From: SYLG01 sp965226945
GTDB taxonomy: Bacteria; Planctomycetota; Planctomycetia; Gemmatales; Gemmataceae
Assembly (NCBI GenBank): GCA_965226945.1
Contig: OZ245717.1
Location: forward strand, 1,550,001-1,614,000
Length of the DNA stretch: 64,000 nt
Direction: 5' to 3'
Within the stretch, counting starts at the first letter, position 1, and each line of letters starts with the position of its first letter. The notes under the pieces are model-generated. The model did not search any database. It saw nothing but the letters and a program-made list of their open reading frames with translations, and had not been told where the DNA came from. Positions 28,313-36,981 of this stretch are shown here, one piece after another. A program made the position numbers and the translations under genes.

Positions 28313-29662
28313 ATGAGATCCGTGGCGTCGTTGGCCCTGATTCTGATTGCGGTCTGGTTTGCACCCGCGCGGGGACTCGCGCAGGCACCGAGCCGCTATG
28401 CCTACATCCAGGTCCCCCAGGCGGAAGTCCGCGCGGGCCGCAGCGATCTGCCCAATGTCTATCCCACCAATTACTTGCGCCAGGGAACACCCATCGAAGT
28501 CGTGGATGAAAAGGAAGGCTGGGTCGGCATCAAGCCGCCGCCCGGTTCGCGGTCATGGATCGACCCTTCCAAGGTAAACCTGATTACACAAAGCGCAACG
28601 AATTACATGGTCACCGGCCCCGCGGGGACGAAAAGCGTTCCCACGATGATCGGACCCTACGACCAGAACCAAGCCCCCTCGGTGGAGGGAGTGTCCCTCA
28701 CGCGCGGGGCTCAGGTGGTTGCTTTCGCGGGATACCCTCCTGTCAAGTTTGGGGACAAGCCGTGGCTCGCGATTGAGCCTCCCGAGGGGGAAGTTCGCTG
28801 GGTCAAGCGTGAAATGGTCGGCGGATTACCCGCAGCGCCTTCGCCTCCCCCTACCGGGACGGGCGCCTTGGTCTCTGGAAACGGTACGAGTCAGGTCTAT
28901 AGCCCGCCGATTCCCAATCAGGCCAACCCTTACCCGCCCCCGGTCGGTTTCGGGTCTCTTCCCCCAGCCACGCCGCCGCCGGCGGCCAATCCGACGCAGC
29001 TTGTCAATCCGCAAGACCGCTGGAATCAAGCCGGTGCGGCCGAGAAGGCCGGACAATATCAGGAAGCGTTGCGCATTTACACCGACATGACTCAGGACTA
29101 CGCCACTTCCGCCCCCGACTGGGCCCGATTCGCTTCCAATCGGGCTCAACAACTGCGCAACATGAACTTGGTGCAAGCCTTTCCTTCAAACCCGGTTCAA
29201 GGCGTACCGGCGGGCCAGCAATATCCCGACTCGTTTTACAGAATGCCGTGCCAGCCCAGTCCGGCCTACCCCTACACGCCGGGCGCTCCCCTCGTTCCTT
29301 ATAACACCGCCCCGGTCCCCTACGCGCCCGTGCAACAACCGATTCAACAGGCGCCTCCCGTTGTCATGGTGCCAGCCAATCCGGCCACACCCGCTCCCGG
29401 AGCCACGGGCAAGACGGTAGGGGCCGGCCTGCCTCGCGGCCGCGGTTACCTGCGCAAGTCCGGCCGATTTGTCGATCGCCGGCCACTCTACATGCTGGAA
29501 ACGATCGAAGGCCGCCCCATCTACTACATGATGCCGATACAGGGGGTGAGCCTCGAACCATACATGAATCACCTCGTCGACGTCAGCGGCGGCACGTTCT
29601 ATAACCCGGAAAACCGCGCCGAAATCATGTATGTTCAACAGATCAGCCTGGCCCCGCAGTAA
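28313..29662 (+). CDS. Secreted SH3-like-domain protein, Pro-rich, function unknown
   Basis: 449 residues. A signal peptide (about 1-23, ending GLAQA) is followed by an SH3-like segment (about 27-95: AYIQVPQAEVRAGRS, YLRQGTPIEVVDEKEGWVGIKPP), probably a cell-wall or ligand-binding module. A second similar unit may lie near 100-165 (NQAPSVEGVSLTRGAQVVAF, PWLAIEPPEGEVRWVKREMV). A Pro/Tyr/Ala-rich low-complexity middle follows, with a short helical stretch resembling a tetratricopeptide repeat (WNQAGAAEKAGQYQEALRIY). The C-terminus (GRPIYYMMPIQGVSLEPYM, FYNPENRAEIMYVQQI) looks like a small beta domain. It converges with the metallopeptidase-like gene 47 bp away. Role unknown; probably an envelope protein. 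Confidence 0.8.
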   Translation: MRSVASLALILIAVWFAPARGLAQAPSRYAYIQVPQAEVRAGRSDLPNVYPTNYLRQGTPIEVVDEKEGWVGIKPPPGSRSWIDPSKVNLITQSATNYMVTGPAGTKSVPTMIGPYDQNQAPSVEGVSLTRGAQVVAFAGYPPVKFGDKPWLAIEPPEGEVRWVKREMVGGLPAAPSPPPTGTGALVSGNGTSQVYSPPIPNQANPYPPPVGFGSLPPATPPPAANPTQLVNPQDRWNQAGAAEKAGQYQEALRIYTDMTQDYATSAPDWARFASNRAQQLRNMNLVQAFPSNPVQGVPAGQQYPDSFYRMPCQPSPAYPYTPGAPLVPYNTAPVPYAPVQQPIQQAPPVVMVPANPATPAPGATGKTVGAGLPRGRGYLRKSGRFVDRRPLYMLETIEGRPIYYMMPIQGVSLEPYMNHLVDVSGGTFYNPENRAEIMYVQQISLAPQ

Positions 29663-29709
29663 TAAGAATGCGCATCTCCCGACGCTTGAATTGCTATTGA
29701 TTGAAACCG

Positions 29710-30585
29710 CTATTTCGTCTTCGCTTTTTGCTCTTGCTCACTCCACTGGAATACCGGCCCCTTGGCCGGGTCGAACCCCTTCAAGTGCGCGGTTTCTGAT
29801 TGAGGCCGCTTCGACGGCGGAAAATACCGCCAGGGTTTGTCGCCGAAAACCTCTTTGAGCAGATCGGCCAACGCCTTGTCCTTGGGAATGAGTTCGGCCC
29901 GCGTCACCACAAGATTGCGGCTGTCATTGCAATCGAACCAGGCTTGCACCCCCTCGGCCCAATATTCCTTGTGATTGGTGGCTGCATAGCCTCCTTTCCA
30001 CAGGCCCTTGGCCATGGCCTCCTCATAAGCCTTTTTCAGTCGCCCATCGAAGGTCGGATCGACCCGCGCCAGACCGATCTCGTGCACGACATGGCCAAAC
30101 TCATGGATGAGGATGTTCTCGCCCCAGTAGGGATCCCCCTTCAATTCGAGCAGATTTTCCTCGGCTCCCGAGATCGCCGGCCGCCACTTGGTCGCCCCCA
30201 AACCGCGCGCGCGCCGGTTCCAGTAATCTGCCGGTTTCAAATCAGAATGTTCCGGGACATCCAGGGTGCGTTCGTCATAGGCCATGATCGCAATGCGGAT
30301 TTTCTGATCGGCGATGGCTTTCAGCAGATCGTCACGGCCCTCCATCATGCGGCTCAAGACCCAGTGCGCTTCCGCCAGCGCTACATCCTGAAGTTTGGCC
30401 GTGCCCAGAATCGGCACCGGGCCGAGCATCAGGCATTTCTTGTACTTGGGGGACAGGCCCCAGCCTTCCACGAGTTCCCTGGACGGCGGAGCCGGGGAAT
30501 CGGCGGAAGTCGCCATTGGCGGCGGTTGACCCTGAGCGAAGGGAGGAAGCAGAAGCGAACCCAACAAAATCCCCTTCACGATCAT
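29710..30585 (-). CDS. Secreted HEFGH-motif metallopeptidase-like protein
   Basis: 291 residues from the ATG at 30585, chosen because GAGGAGGAATC lies just upstream and a signal peptide follows (MIVKGILLGSLLLPPFAQG). A zinc-peptidase HExxH motif is present as ENILIHEFGHVVHEIG (H161, E162, H165), with a candidate third ligand in EYWAEGVQAWFDC about 45 residues later, as in gluzincin-like peptidases. The segment GTAKLQDVALAEAHWVLSRMM and the YDERTLDVPEHSDL stretch are shared, from memory, with uncharacterised bacterial proteins of this type. The substrate is unknown. It is divergent from icd, with 141 bp between the starts. Confidence 0.8.
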   Translation of the reverse strand: MIVKGILLGSLLLPPFAQGQPPPMATSADSPAPPSRELVEGWGLSPKYKKCLMLGPVPILGTAKLQDVALAEAHWVLSRMMEGRDDLLKAIADQKIRIAIMAYDERTLDVPEHSDLKPADYWNRRARGLGATKWRPAISGAEENLLELKGDPYWGENILIHEFGHVVHEIGLARVDPTFDGRLKKAYEEAMAKGLWKGGYAATNHKEYWAEGVQAWFDCNDSRNLVVTRAELIPKDKALADLLKEVFGDKPWRYFPPSKRPQSETAHLKGFDPAKGPVFQWSEQEQKAKTK

Positions 30586-30726
30586 GTGCGATTCCTCCTC
30601 GGCGACGGGCGATCGTTGCCAGAACCCCTTCCCCTCATCCTTATGCCTGACCTTTTCCCGAACCCCTTCTATCATCAACTTTTTGGCAAAGAACGCGGCG
30701 GGCATTCCTCCCCGAGGTTATCGGTA

Positions 30727-32022
30727 ATGGCTTATACGAATGTTCAGGTCCCCAAGGGGGACAAGATCTCAATCTCCGGCGACAAACTCCAGGTTCCCGA
30801 TCATCCGATCGTTCCCTTCATCGAAGGTGATGGCACCGGTCCTGATATTTGGCGCTCCTCGGTGCGCGTGCTCGACGCCGCGGTGGAAAAGGCTTACGGC
30901 GGCAAGAAAAAAATCTCCTGGATGGAGGTTTACGCCGGCGAAAAGTCGTTCAAGCAATTCAACAACTGGCTGCCCGACGACACCGTCACCGCCTTTCGCG
31001 AGTTCCTCGTCGGCATCAAGGGCCCGTTGACCACGCCGATCGGCGGGGGCATGCGTTCGCTGAATGTTGCCTTGCGGCAAATGCTCGATCTGTATGTCTG
31101 CCTGCGCCCCGTACGCTGGTTCAAGGGGGTTCCGAGCCCCGTCAAGAACCCGGGCAAGGTCGACATGGTGATCTTCCGGGAGAACACCGAAGACATCTAC
31201 GCGGGCATCGAGTTCGAAGCCGGCACGGAAGCTTGCGAAAAGTTCCTCAAACTCTTCAAGGAGACCTTCCCCAAGGAGTTCGGCAAGATCCGCTTCCCCG
31301 GCACCACGGGCATCGGCATCAAGCCGGTCTCCCGCGAAGGTTCGGAACGATTGATCCGTAGCGCGATCGAATATGCAATCATCAACAAGCGCAAGAGCGT
31401 GACCCTGGTTCACAAGGGGAACATCATGAAGTTCACCGAGGGAGCCTTCCGCAACTACGGTTACGCCCTCGCCGAACGCGAATTCGGAGCAAAGACCTAC
31501 ACCTGGGATCAGTGGGAGAAAACCAAGAAGGAGAAAGGCGAAGACGCCGCCAATGCCGAGCAAAAGGCCGCCCTCGCTTCCGGCAAAATCCTGATCAAGG
31601 ATGCGATCGCCGACATCACCTTGCAGCAGGTGCTTACCCGCCCTGATGAGTTTGACGTGATCGCCACGCTGAACCTCAACGGCGATTACCTGTCTGACGC
31701 CCTCGCAGCCCAGGTCGGCGGCATCGGCATCGCCCCCGGCGGCAATATCAATTACCTCACCGGCCACGCCGTGTTCGAGGCGACCCACGGCACCGCGCCC
31801 AAATACGCCGATCTCGACCGGGTCAACCCCGGCTCGGTCGTCCTCTCGGGCGAAATGATGCTGCGCTACATGGGCTGGACCGAAGCGGCCGACCTGATCA
31901 TCAAGGGGATGGACGGCGCCATCGCCGCCAAGCAGGTCACCTACGACTTCGCCCGCCTCATGGAAGGCGCGAAGGAGATCAAGTGCAGCGAGTTCGGCTC
32001 GGCCGTCATCAAGCACATGTAA
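30727..32022 (+). CDS. icd: Isocitrate dehydrogenase, NADP-type
   Basis: 431 residues from ATG 30727, with GAGG upstream; a much longer in-frame extension upstream is antisense to the metallopeptidase gene and not coding. It oxidises isocitrate to 2-oxoglutarate and CO2 in the TCA cycle. Family motifs: PFIEGDGTGPDIW, TTPIGGGMRSLNVALRQ with the substrate Ser and Arg, DLYVCLRPVRWFKGVPSPVK, MVIFRENTEDIYAGIE, VTLVHKGNIMKFTEG and NLNGDYLSDALAAQVGG with the metal-binding Asp residues. Length and motifs fit the E. coli-like NADP enzyme. A hairpin terminator follows at 32049-32083. Confidence 0.97.
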   Translation: MAYTNVQVPKGDKISISGDKLQVPDHPIVPFIEGDGTGPDIWRSSVRVLDAAVEKAYGGKKKISWMEVYAGEKSFKQFNNWLPDDTVTAFREFLVGIKGPLTTPIGGGMRSLNVALRQMLDLYVCLRPVRWFKGVPSPVKNPGKVDMVIFRENTEDIYAGIEFEAGTEACEKFLKLFKETFPKEFGKIRFPGTTGIGIKPVSREGSERLIRSAIEYAIINKRKSVTLVHKGNIMKFTEGAFRNYGYALAEREFGAKTYTWDQWEKTKKEKGEDAANAEQKAALASGKILIKDAIADITLQQVLTRPDEFDVIATLNLNGDYLSDALAAQVGGIGIAPGGNINYLTGHAVFEATHGTAPKYADLDRVNPGSVVLSGEMMLRYMGWTEAADLIIKGMDGAIAAKQVTYDFARLMEGAKEIKCSEFGSAVIKHM

Positions 32023-32048
32023 GGGCCGGCACTCCACAAGCCTCTCTG

Positions 32049-32083
32049 TCAGGCCGGCCCGCAAGGGTCGGCCTGATTTTTTT
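32049..32083 (+). terminator. Rho-independent terminator after icd
   Basis: A 12-bp stem with one G-T pair (32049-32060 with 32065-32076), a GCAA tetraloop at 32061-32064 and a run of seven T at 32077-32083. It lies 26 bp after the icd stop, between convergent genes. Confidence 0.88.
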
Positions 32084-32138
32084 ATTCGAGCTGTCTACCG
32101 GAAAAAGCAGGTCGATTCCCGCTGCCTTCAAGCCCTTT

Positions 32139-32990
32139 TTAGATCTCTGAATAAGCGCGGGGGGTAAGCAGCTTGTTGGTGATCGTGGAAACGATCTCTT
32201 TGTCCGCATATTCGGGCATGGAACTCAGTTTCTTCCAGGCGGGATCTTTGACAAATTTCCCCCAGGAAGCCTTGCGGTTGTCGTCGTCGGGGAAAACGAG
32301 GAAATAGGTGAGGTTGGGAAGGTTCGGCCCCGAAAGCGCCGAGGCGAAGAAGACGGGAGTCAGCCCATTTTGGCGGAAAATCTCAATTTCCCCCTTTTCG
32401 AACATCTCGACCTTTTTGGCGGCGGCTCGTTCGTTGTGGCTTTCGTAAACCCTCAGGTTAAAGAGCCGGGCCTTGGTGGGGTCGGGCTTTTCGATCTTCG
32501 GCATGCCTGCGATCGCCTTGACCAGTACGGTGCCAATGCGGCGATAAGCGGGATCATCGGCTTTCACGCCCAAATATTCGTCGGCGGCCTTCAAATAGGC
32601 CGTATCCGCCGCAAGCGCGGCCGGCAGCGCGAGCGCCGAATCCGCTGACTTGTGAATCAGGAGTACGGTCACGCGCTGCATTCCCGCGGGAGCCGCGGTG
32701 TCGGTGTTTTTCTTGCTCACCACCTCCCGCTCGGTGCTTTCGATTTCACTGAACACACCCACCGGGCCTAATCCATGACGGTGCGCGGCCGGGATCAGCG
32801 CCTCCTTCAAATAGGCATCGAGTAAGGGCAGCTTGGCCGCCTTGAGCGTGTAGGTGCGCAGTTCGTAGATTTCCGTGCCGGCGGCAGCCGGCTCTGCGCG
32901 ACGTTCTTCGCCCATCGCTCGGGTTCCGATTCCGGTGGCGGCGGCACACAGTCCGGCGACGGTGGCTTGGGCGAAGGCACGGCGTTTCAT
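32139..32990 (-). CDS. NIPSNAP family protein, Tat-exported
   Basis: 283 residues from the ATG at 32990. The start MKRRAFAQATVAGLCAAATG is a twin-arginine-type signal. Two NIPSNAP (dimeric alpha/beta barrel) repeats follow: the first begins IYELRTYTLKAAKLPLLDAYL, with HRHGLGPVGVFSEIE; the second begins LFNLRVYESHNERAAAKKVEMF, with FFASALSGPNLPNLTYFLVF. Such secreted NIPSNAP pairs are common in planctomycetes and often lie near sugar-metabolism genes; biochemical function is unknown. It lies downstream of the GNAT remnant (70 bp) on the same strand and converges with icd. Confidence 0.9.
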   Translation of the reverse strand: MKRRAFAQATVAGLCAAATGIGTRAMGEERRAEPAAAGTEIYELRTYTLKAAKLPLLDAYLKEALIPAAHRHGLGPVGVFSEIESTEREVVSKKNTDTAAPAGMQRVTVLLIHKSADSALALPAALAADTAYLKAADEYLGVKADDPAYRRIGTVLVKAIAGMPKIEKPDPTKARLFNLRVYESHNERAAAKKVEMFEKGEIEIFRQNGLTPVFFASALSGPNLPNLTYFLVFPDDDNRKASWGKFVKDPAWKKLSSMPEYADKEIVSTITNKLLTPRAYSEI

Positions 32991-33060
32991 GGCTTTTACT
33001 CTCAACCGGTGGCAACAGATACAGGGAGGGCAGGCGGCGAGGACGCGCCGTCTACCTTGG

Positions 33061-33327
33061 TTATAACCGGTTTGCGCCATTCGTCATGACCGCATTGGCG
33101 CTGCCTGCATCAGGTAACGAACGCGGTTTCGGCGCCGTTTTGATGGCCCCGACGAAGCCATAGCCGGCAACCCGGCCCGCCGTGCGTAAGAGATAACAGT
33201 CACACCAGCGCCGTTCATGCCAGGAATCGTGGATGATCTGGCAGTTCATCTCCTGGCGGTAAAGATCACGAAGCGCCAGAACCTCTTCGGGAGGCACGAT
33301 CTCGACTTCGATGGGCGCATGGGTCAC
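33061..33327 (-). pseudogene. Truncated GNAT acetyltransferase remnant
   Basis: 88 residues. The first 60 or so (EVLALRDLYRQEMNCQIIHD, SWHERRWCDCYLLRTAGRV, AGYGFVG) match the start of planctomycete GNAT-family acetyltransferases: the first helix and the beta strands before the acetyl-CoA site. The protein then ends in a Pro/Ser/Ala-rich tail, with no acetyl-CoA binding motif (Q/R-x-x-G-x-G/A). Only 70 bp remain before the NIPSNAP gene, so the rest of the domain has been deleted rather than frameshifted. The match is from memory of the family; a short functional protein cannot be excluded. Confidence 0.55.
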
Positions 33328-33387
33328 CGGTCACACTCGCAAGAAAGAATTGCTTCGAAGTCGACTCGGATCACACCCACTAGGAAT

Positions 33388-33840
33388 CTATTCCAACACC
33401 TTGTCGGGGTCGAAATACTCTTTCGCCTGGCGGATGGCGTTATCAAACAGCGCCAGACAACCGACGACCCAGAGGCTTGGCAATTCTCCTCCGATCAGGA
33501 TGGCCGTGTAATCAAACACCACACTGCCGCCATCGAACGAGGCCCGGACGAGGCGCAGTTTGCGATTCACCCGGCGCACAAATTTCAGGATCGCCTGGCG
33601 ATCGGCCGTGGCCCGCACCGGCTCCGGTGCCGTAAACACCAGATAACGCCATTCGTCTTCATCGGAGGAACTGACCCCCGACAACTCGACATAACAGAAG
33701 GCGCTCTCCCACTGAACGGTCAACCCTTCGGGCGCCTCTTCGGGACCATTCCACTGCGCTTCGATGCCGTTGTCCTCGAAAATCTTGGAGAGGATTTCCA
33801 AAGTCACGGTTCCCGCGGAAATCGTCGGCGGCGCGTCCAT
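33388..33840 (-). CDS. YbjN-domain protein
   Basis: 150 residues. The fold resembles the YbjN/type III secretion chaperone-like group: an N-terminal helix (TLEILSKIFEDNGIEAQW), beta strands (WRYLVFTAPEPVRA), RQAILKFVRRVNRKLRLVRA, then FDYTAILIGGELP and a C-terminal helix (LWVVGCLALFDNAIRQAKEY). YbjN-domain proteins are thought to act as chaperone-like or regulatory proteins; no enzyme activity is expected. There is no signal peptide, so it is cytoplasmic. It is minus-strand like its neighbours but separated from them by 60-130 bp. Confidence 0.75.
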   Translation of the reverse strand: MDAPPTISAGTVTLEILSKIFEDNGIEAQWNGPEEAPEGLTVQWESAFCYVELSGVSSSDEDEWRYLVFTAPEPVRATADRQAILKFVRRVNRKLRLVRASFDGGSVVFDYTAILIGGELPSLWVVGCLALFDNAIRQAKEYFDPDKVLE

Positions 33841-33970
33841 CGATGGCTTCCTTCGCCAGGCTCAAACAAACGAATCTCAACAGGATCCCAACAAGCGGGG
33901 ACCAGAAAAACCTAGGCACTTTCCAGCAAAAGAAAACCACGGTCCCGAGGTCCTTCGACGATTGAGCCCC

Positions 33971-34852
33971 CTACGGCTTTGGCCCCAGGAGTTCCTTGGC
34001 CGCATCACCCAGAAGGTCGCGGTGCATGCGCAGCCGATCCTCGAAGAAGACTTCTCCCACTTGGGTGTCGAGAATCCGCGTTCCCAGAAGCGACAAGGCC
34101 GCCGCGTCGTCACTGAGGCCTTCGCCGTAAACAATCCGGTCGCATTCGCCTTTTTCGCCAAGCAACTTGGCAAAGTAAGCAATCGCCAAGTTGTCTTTTC
34201 TGGGCATTTGCATGCCGCGCACCACGACTTTGATTTTGTCCCAGCGTGCACCCAGTTCCTTGCGCCAGACCGAAATTGCGGCGTCCATGGTTTCAATCTG
34301 GGCTCGCCCGGCATCCAGCATGTTGGCGTCGATCGTTTTGCGTTGATTGCCGCAAAATTCTCTCAGGGCTTGCGACTCAAAGACCTGATCCCCAACCCAC
34401 CCTTGTGTTTGCTCAAGGGTCCTGGCAATCATCCTGCGATTGCGCTCCAGAACCGGTGGGGCCAGTCCTAGCTTGGGCAAATCGAGGTTCAGCACCGCCC
34501 ACTCGTTTCGCAGAACGATGAGGCGCTTTTTGACCGGTTCACTCAGTCGGCCGTCCTTTTCATTGCTCAGCAAGACATAGACATGCAGGGGAATGTGCGA
34601 CAGCGCCTTCAATTGGGAATAGCGGTCGTTAATCGTGGGCGCTTCGCGCCTCTTGAGCTGCTCATAGAGCGCCATCGACGAGCCGCCCACGACGATCACC
34701 GGACCCGCCTCACTTAGGAGCTTGGCGCGAGTCTTTGCATAATCGGCCCGAAATCTCAGGTTGTAAGCGGCCAGCGGATCGGGAGGCGTAACTTGTTGTT
34801 CGACCGGTTCCTGGCCGCACGCGGCCCAAAGCAAGATCAAAAGAGGCTTCAT
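33971..34852 (-). CDS. Hypothetical exported protein
   Basis: 293 residues. The short hydrophobic start (MKPLLILLWAACGQEP) could be a lipoprotein signal with Cys12, although the lipobox is weak (WAA before the Cys). The mature part is mixed alpha/beta: GPVIVVGGSSMALYEQL, HIPLHVYVLLSNEKDG, KKRLIVLRNEWAVLNLDLP, then a helical section and IKVVVRGMQMPRKDNLAIAY, with FEDRLRMHRDLLGDAAKELLG near the end. The alternating strand-helix pattern suggests a Rossmann-like or periplasmic-binding fold, which is an inference. No family was recognised. Confidence 0.75.
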   Translation of the reverse strand: MKPLLILLWAACGQEPVEQQVTPPDPLAAYNLRFRADYAKTRAKLLSEAGPVIVVGGSSMALYEQLKRREAPTINDRYSQLKALSHIPLHVYVLLSNEKDGRLSEPVKKRLIVLRNEWAVLNLDLPKLGLAPPVLERNRRMIARTLEQTQGWVGDQVFESQALREFCGNQRKTIDANMLDAGRAQIETMDAAISVWRKELGARWDKIKVVVRGMQMPRKDNLAIAYFAKLLGEKGECDRIVYGEGLSDDAAALSLLGTRILDTQVGEVFFEDRLRMHRDLLGDAAKELLGPKP

Positions 34853-35197
34853 GGATGCGGACTCGGGCTAAGAGAGGGAGGTTTTTGGCACCGCAAAGGT
34901 ATTTTACGAACCCGAATCCGACGACGCTTCGCCTGACTTCCCAGGTGAAAAGCGGCTCGTCGAAAAAAAATGTAACCCGCCGCAGTGGATCAACTCCCCG
35001 GACTCGTTGCTAGCCCGCCAAGCCTTCCCTGGGAAAAGACAGAAAAAACTCCCCCTACAACCGCGACGACCCGTAAATCAGGACCGCTCATCCCTCAACG
35101 CAGGCGCCCCCGTCCAGGAATTTGCCCTCCCCAGGCACCCGTGGGTTAGGCTTTTAGAGCCCTTGGGGACTCAAGGGTTTTCTGCTTGGAAGGAACC
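34853..35197. other. Intergenic region between divergent genes
   Basis: 345 bp between the start of the minus-strand hypothetical gene and the plus-strand lipoprotein hydrolase. It should hold promoters for both, but no convincing promoter, operator or RNA structure was seen. An A-run occurs near 34961-34968. The ribosome-binding site of the downstream gene (GGAAGGA) is at its right end. Confidence 0.5.
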
Positions 35198-36892
35198 ATG
35201 CTCCCAGCAGGGCAAGAAAGCCGGATGGGATCTTTGGCAAAGGCGGCAGCGCTTTTCCTTGGCGCATTCGTTTTCTCTTTTGCCGGCTGCCAGCAATACC
35301 TCCACCACCACAGCCGCACCTCGCGCATCCAGCCTCCCAACGACGCCAGCCCCGGCTGGTTCCTTGCCGAACGGGCTCGCGAAGCCCTCTGGCATGGCGA
35401 GGAAGACGAACGCAACAAGCGCGCCACCGCCATCGACGAATATTACGAATCCGCGCGGCTTTCCTGGAACGCTCTGGAGCAATCCAACCAGGTCGAGCCG
35501 GTGCTCGCGATTTACGAGAACGCACTGGCGGGCATGATCCGGGTGGGCAAGGCCGAACAGCGCCTCGATCCGCAAAAGGGTCTCACCCTATCGTCAGGCC
35601 GGCTCGTCCCCCTTCGTTACTCGGGCATTGCCTGGCAGCCAGGCGATGTGCACAAGCTGGTTCCCCCGCCCAAACGAGGCGATCGGGAACTGATCAAGTA
35701 CTATCAAACCGATGGGATCGGCCTGCCGATGGTCGGTGTGCACGAGCAGACCGCCAATTCCTTCCTCAACCCCGAGAGCGTCTTCGCCATCACGGCGCTT
35801 TTGCGACCCGGTCCCGATGGCGAATTCGCGCTGGAATATTGCGACCCGCTGATTTTCGATCAGGTCGCGGTGGGTCAGCGCGCATTGCCCATGGCCCGGG
35901 ATATCAGCGCGCCCTGGGCCCTGGCAGTCAAGGATCTGCCCCAGACCTGGTTTCGGGCTTTCTTCACCCCAAGCGAATCGGATGTCCAGGCGCAAATTCA
36001 CATGATCGAACCGTATCAACCGGGAAAAATCCCGTTGATGTTGGTTCACGGCCTGTTTTCCGACCCGATGACCTGGGTGCTTTTGATCAACGAACTGAAA
36101 AACGAACCCGACATCCAGCGCAACTACCAGATCTGGTCGTTCCGCTATCCGACCGGCGGGCGCTTTTTCTTTTCCTCAAGCAAGTTCCGGGAACAACTGA
36201 TCCAGTTGCGCATGAAGCTCGATCCCGGCCGGGCCGACCCGGCGCTCGATCAGATGGTCATGGCGGGCCATAGCCTGGGCGGAATCATGGCGAAAATCCA
36301 GGTCGTGGAATCAGGGAACCTGCTCTGGGACCGCATCGCGACGGGACCGTTCGAGGCATTGCAAGGACCTCCCGAGGTCATCCGGCAGGCGCACAACGCG
36401 CTGTTCTTCCATCCCGTGCCCTCGGTGCGCAGGATCATCTTTATTGGCGCCCCTCATAACGGTGCGAAGCTAGCCACCGGTTTTCTGGCCCGCAGCGGCG
36501 AAAGACTGATCACCTTCGACACGCCCGAAGATCAACAACTGAAGGCGTTCATCGCGCAAAATCAAAATATCATCAAGCCGAACATGGTGACTTCCATTCC
36601 CACCACGCTCGACATGCTCGAACCGAATCACCCCCTGCTTGAGGCGTTACGGCTCATGCCGATCGCCCCCTGGGTCAAAACCCATTCGATCATAGGCACG
36701 GGAGGTTGGTTTGGCTGCCGCCAGGAGACCGACGGCATTGTTCCCGTCGAAAGCGCCCACCATCCAGGAGATGTGACCGAACTGAAAGTGCGCGGCATTC
36801 ACACGCACCTGCACCGCAATCCCGATTCGATCAAGGAGATCAAGCGAATCTTGAGGGAGCACTTGCGCGAAACCAAGGGGCCGGTTCACTGA
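35198..36892 (+). CDS. Alpha/beta hydrolase (lipase/esterase-like) lipoprotein
   Basis: 564 residues from ATG 35198, preceded by GGAAGGA; ATG 35225 is an alternative. The N-terminus has a signal peptide with lipobox FAGC and Cys31, so the protein is probably lipid-anchored. The N-terminal half (to about 270) is of unknown type. The C-terminal half is an alpha/beta hydrolase: IPLMLVHGLFSDPMTW (oxyanion region), the nucleophile elbow MAGHSLGG with Ser359, IIFIGAPHNGAKLA, and a late segment with DGIVPVESAHHPG (acid) and GIHTHLHRNP (His). This resembles bacterial PGAP1-like or lipase class enzymes acting on lipids at the membrane. It converges with the dehydrogenase gene; the gap consists mostly of a 23-bp tandem repeat. 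Confidence 0.87.
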   Translation: MLPAGQESRMGSLAKAAALFLGAFVFSFAGCQQYLHHHSRTSRIQPPNDASPGWFLAERAREALWHGEEDERNKRATAIDEYYESARLSWNALEQSNQVEPVLAIYENALAGMIRVGKAEQRLDPQKGLTLSSGRLVPLRYSGIAWQPGDVHKLVPPPKRGDRELIKYYQTDGIGLPMVGVHEQTANSFLNPESVFAITALLRPGPDGEFALEYCDPLIFDQVAVGQRALPMARDISAPWALAVKDLPQTWFRAFFTPSESDVQAQIHMIEPYQPGKIPLMLVHGLFSDPMTWVLLINELKNEPDIQRNYQIWSFRYPTGGRFFFSSSKFREQLIQLRMKLDPGRADPALDQMVMAGHSLGGIMAKIQVVESGNLLWDRIATGPFEALQGPPEVIRQAHNALFFHPVPSVRRIIFIGAPHNGAKLATGFLARSGERLITFDTPEDQQLKAFIAQNQNIIKPNMVTSIPTTLDMLEPNHPLLEALRLMPIAPWVKTHSIIGTGGWFGCRQETDGIVPVESAHHPGDVTELKVRGIHTHLHRNPDSIKEIKRILREHLRETKGPVH

Positions 36893-36904
36893 GTGACCCG
36901 GCCC

Positions 36905-36973
36905 GCGTCGAGGAGTGCCAACGCTACGCGTCGAGGAGTGCCAACGCTACGCGTCGAGGAGTGCCAACGCTAC
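36905..36973. repeat. Three exact tandem copies of a 23-bp unit
   Basis: Units at 36905-36927, 36928-36950 and 36951-36973, each starting gcgtcgaggagtgcc and ending aacgctac; all three are identical. They fill nearly the whole 89-bp gap between two convergent stops. Right after them, gatcgct-t-agcgatc (36977-36991) forms a small palindrome that includes the dehydrogenase stop codon. Confidence 0.95.
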
Positions 36974-36981
36974 GCGATCGC

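Noticed and set aside
29800..30726. Upstream in-frame extension of icd
   Set aside because: It overlaps the metallopeptidase gene on the other strand, and the isocitrate dehydrogenase family starts at 30727 with a ribosome-binding site.
36905..36973. CRISPR array
   Set aside because: The three 23-bp units are directly adjacent with no spacers, and no cas genes are in the window.
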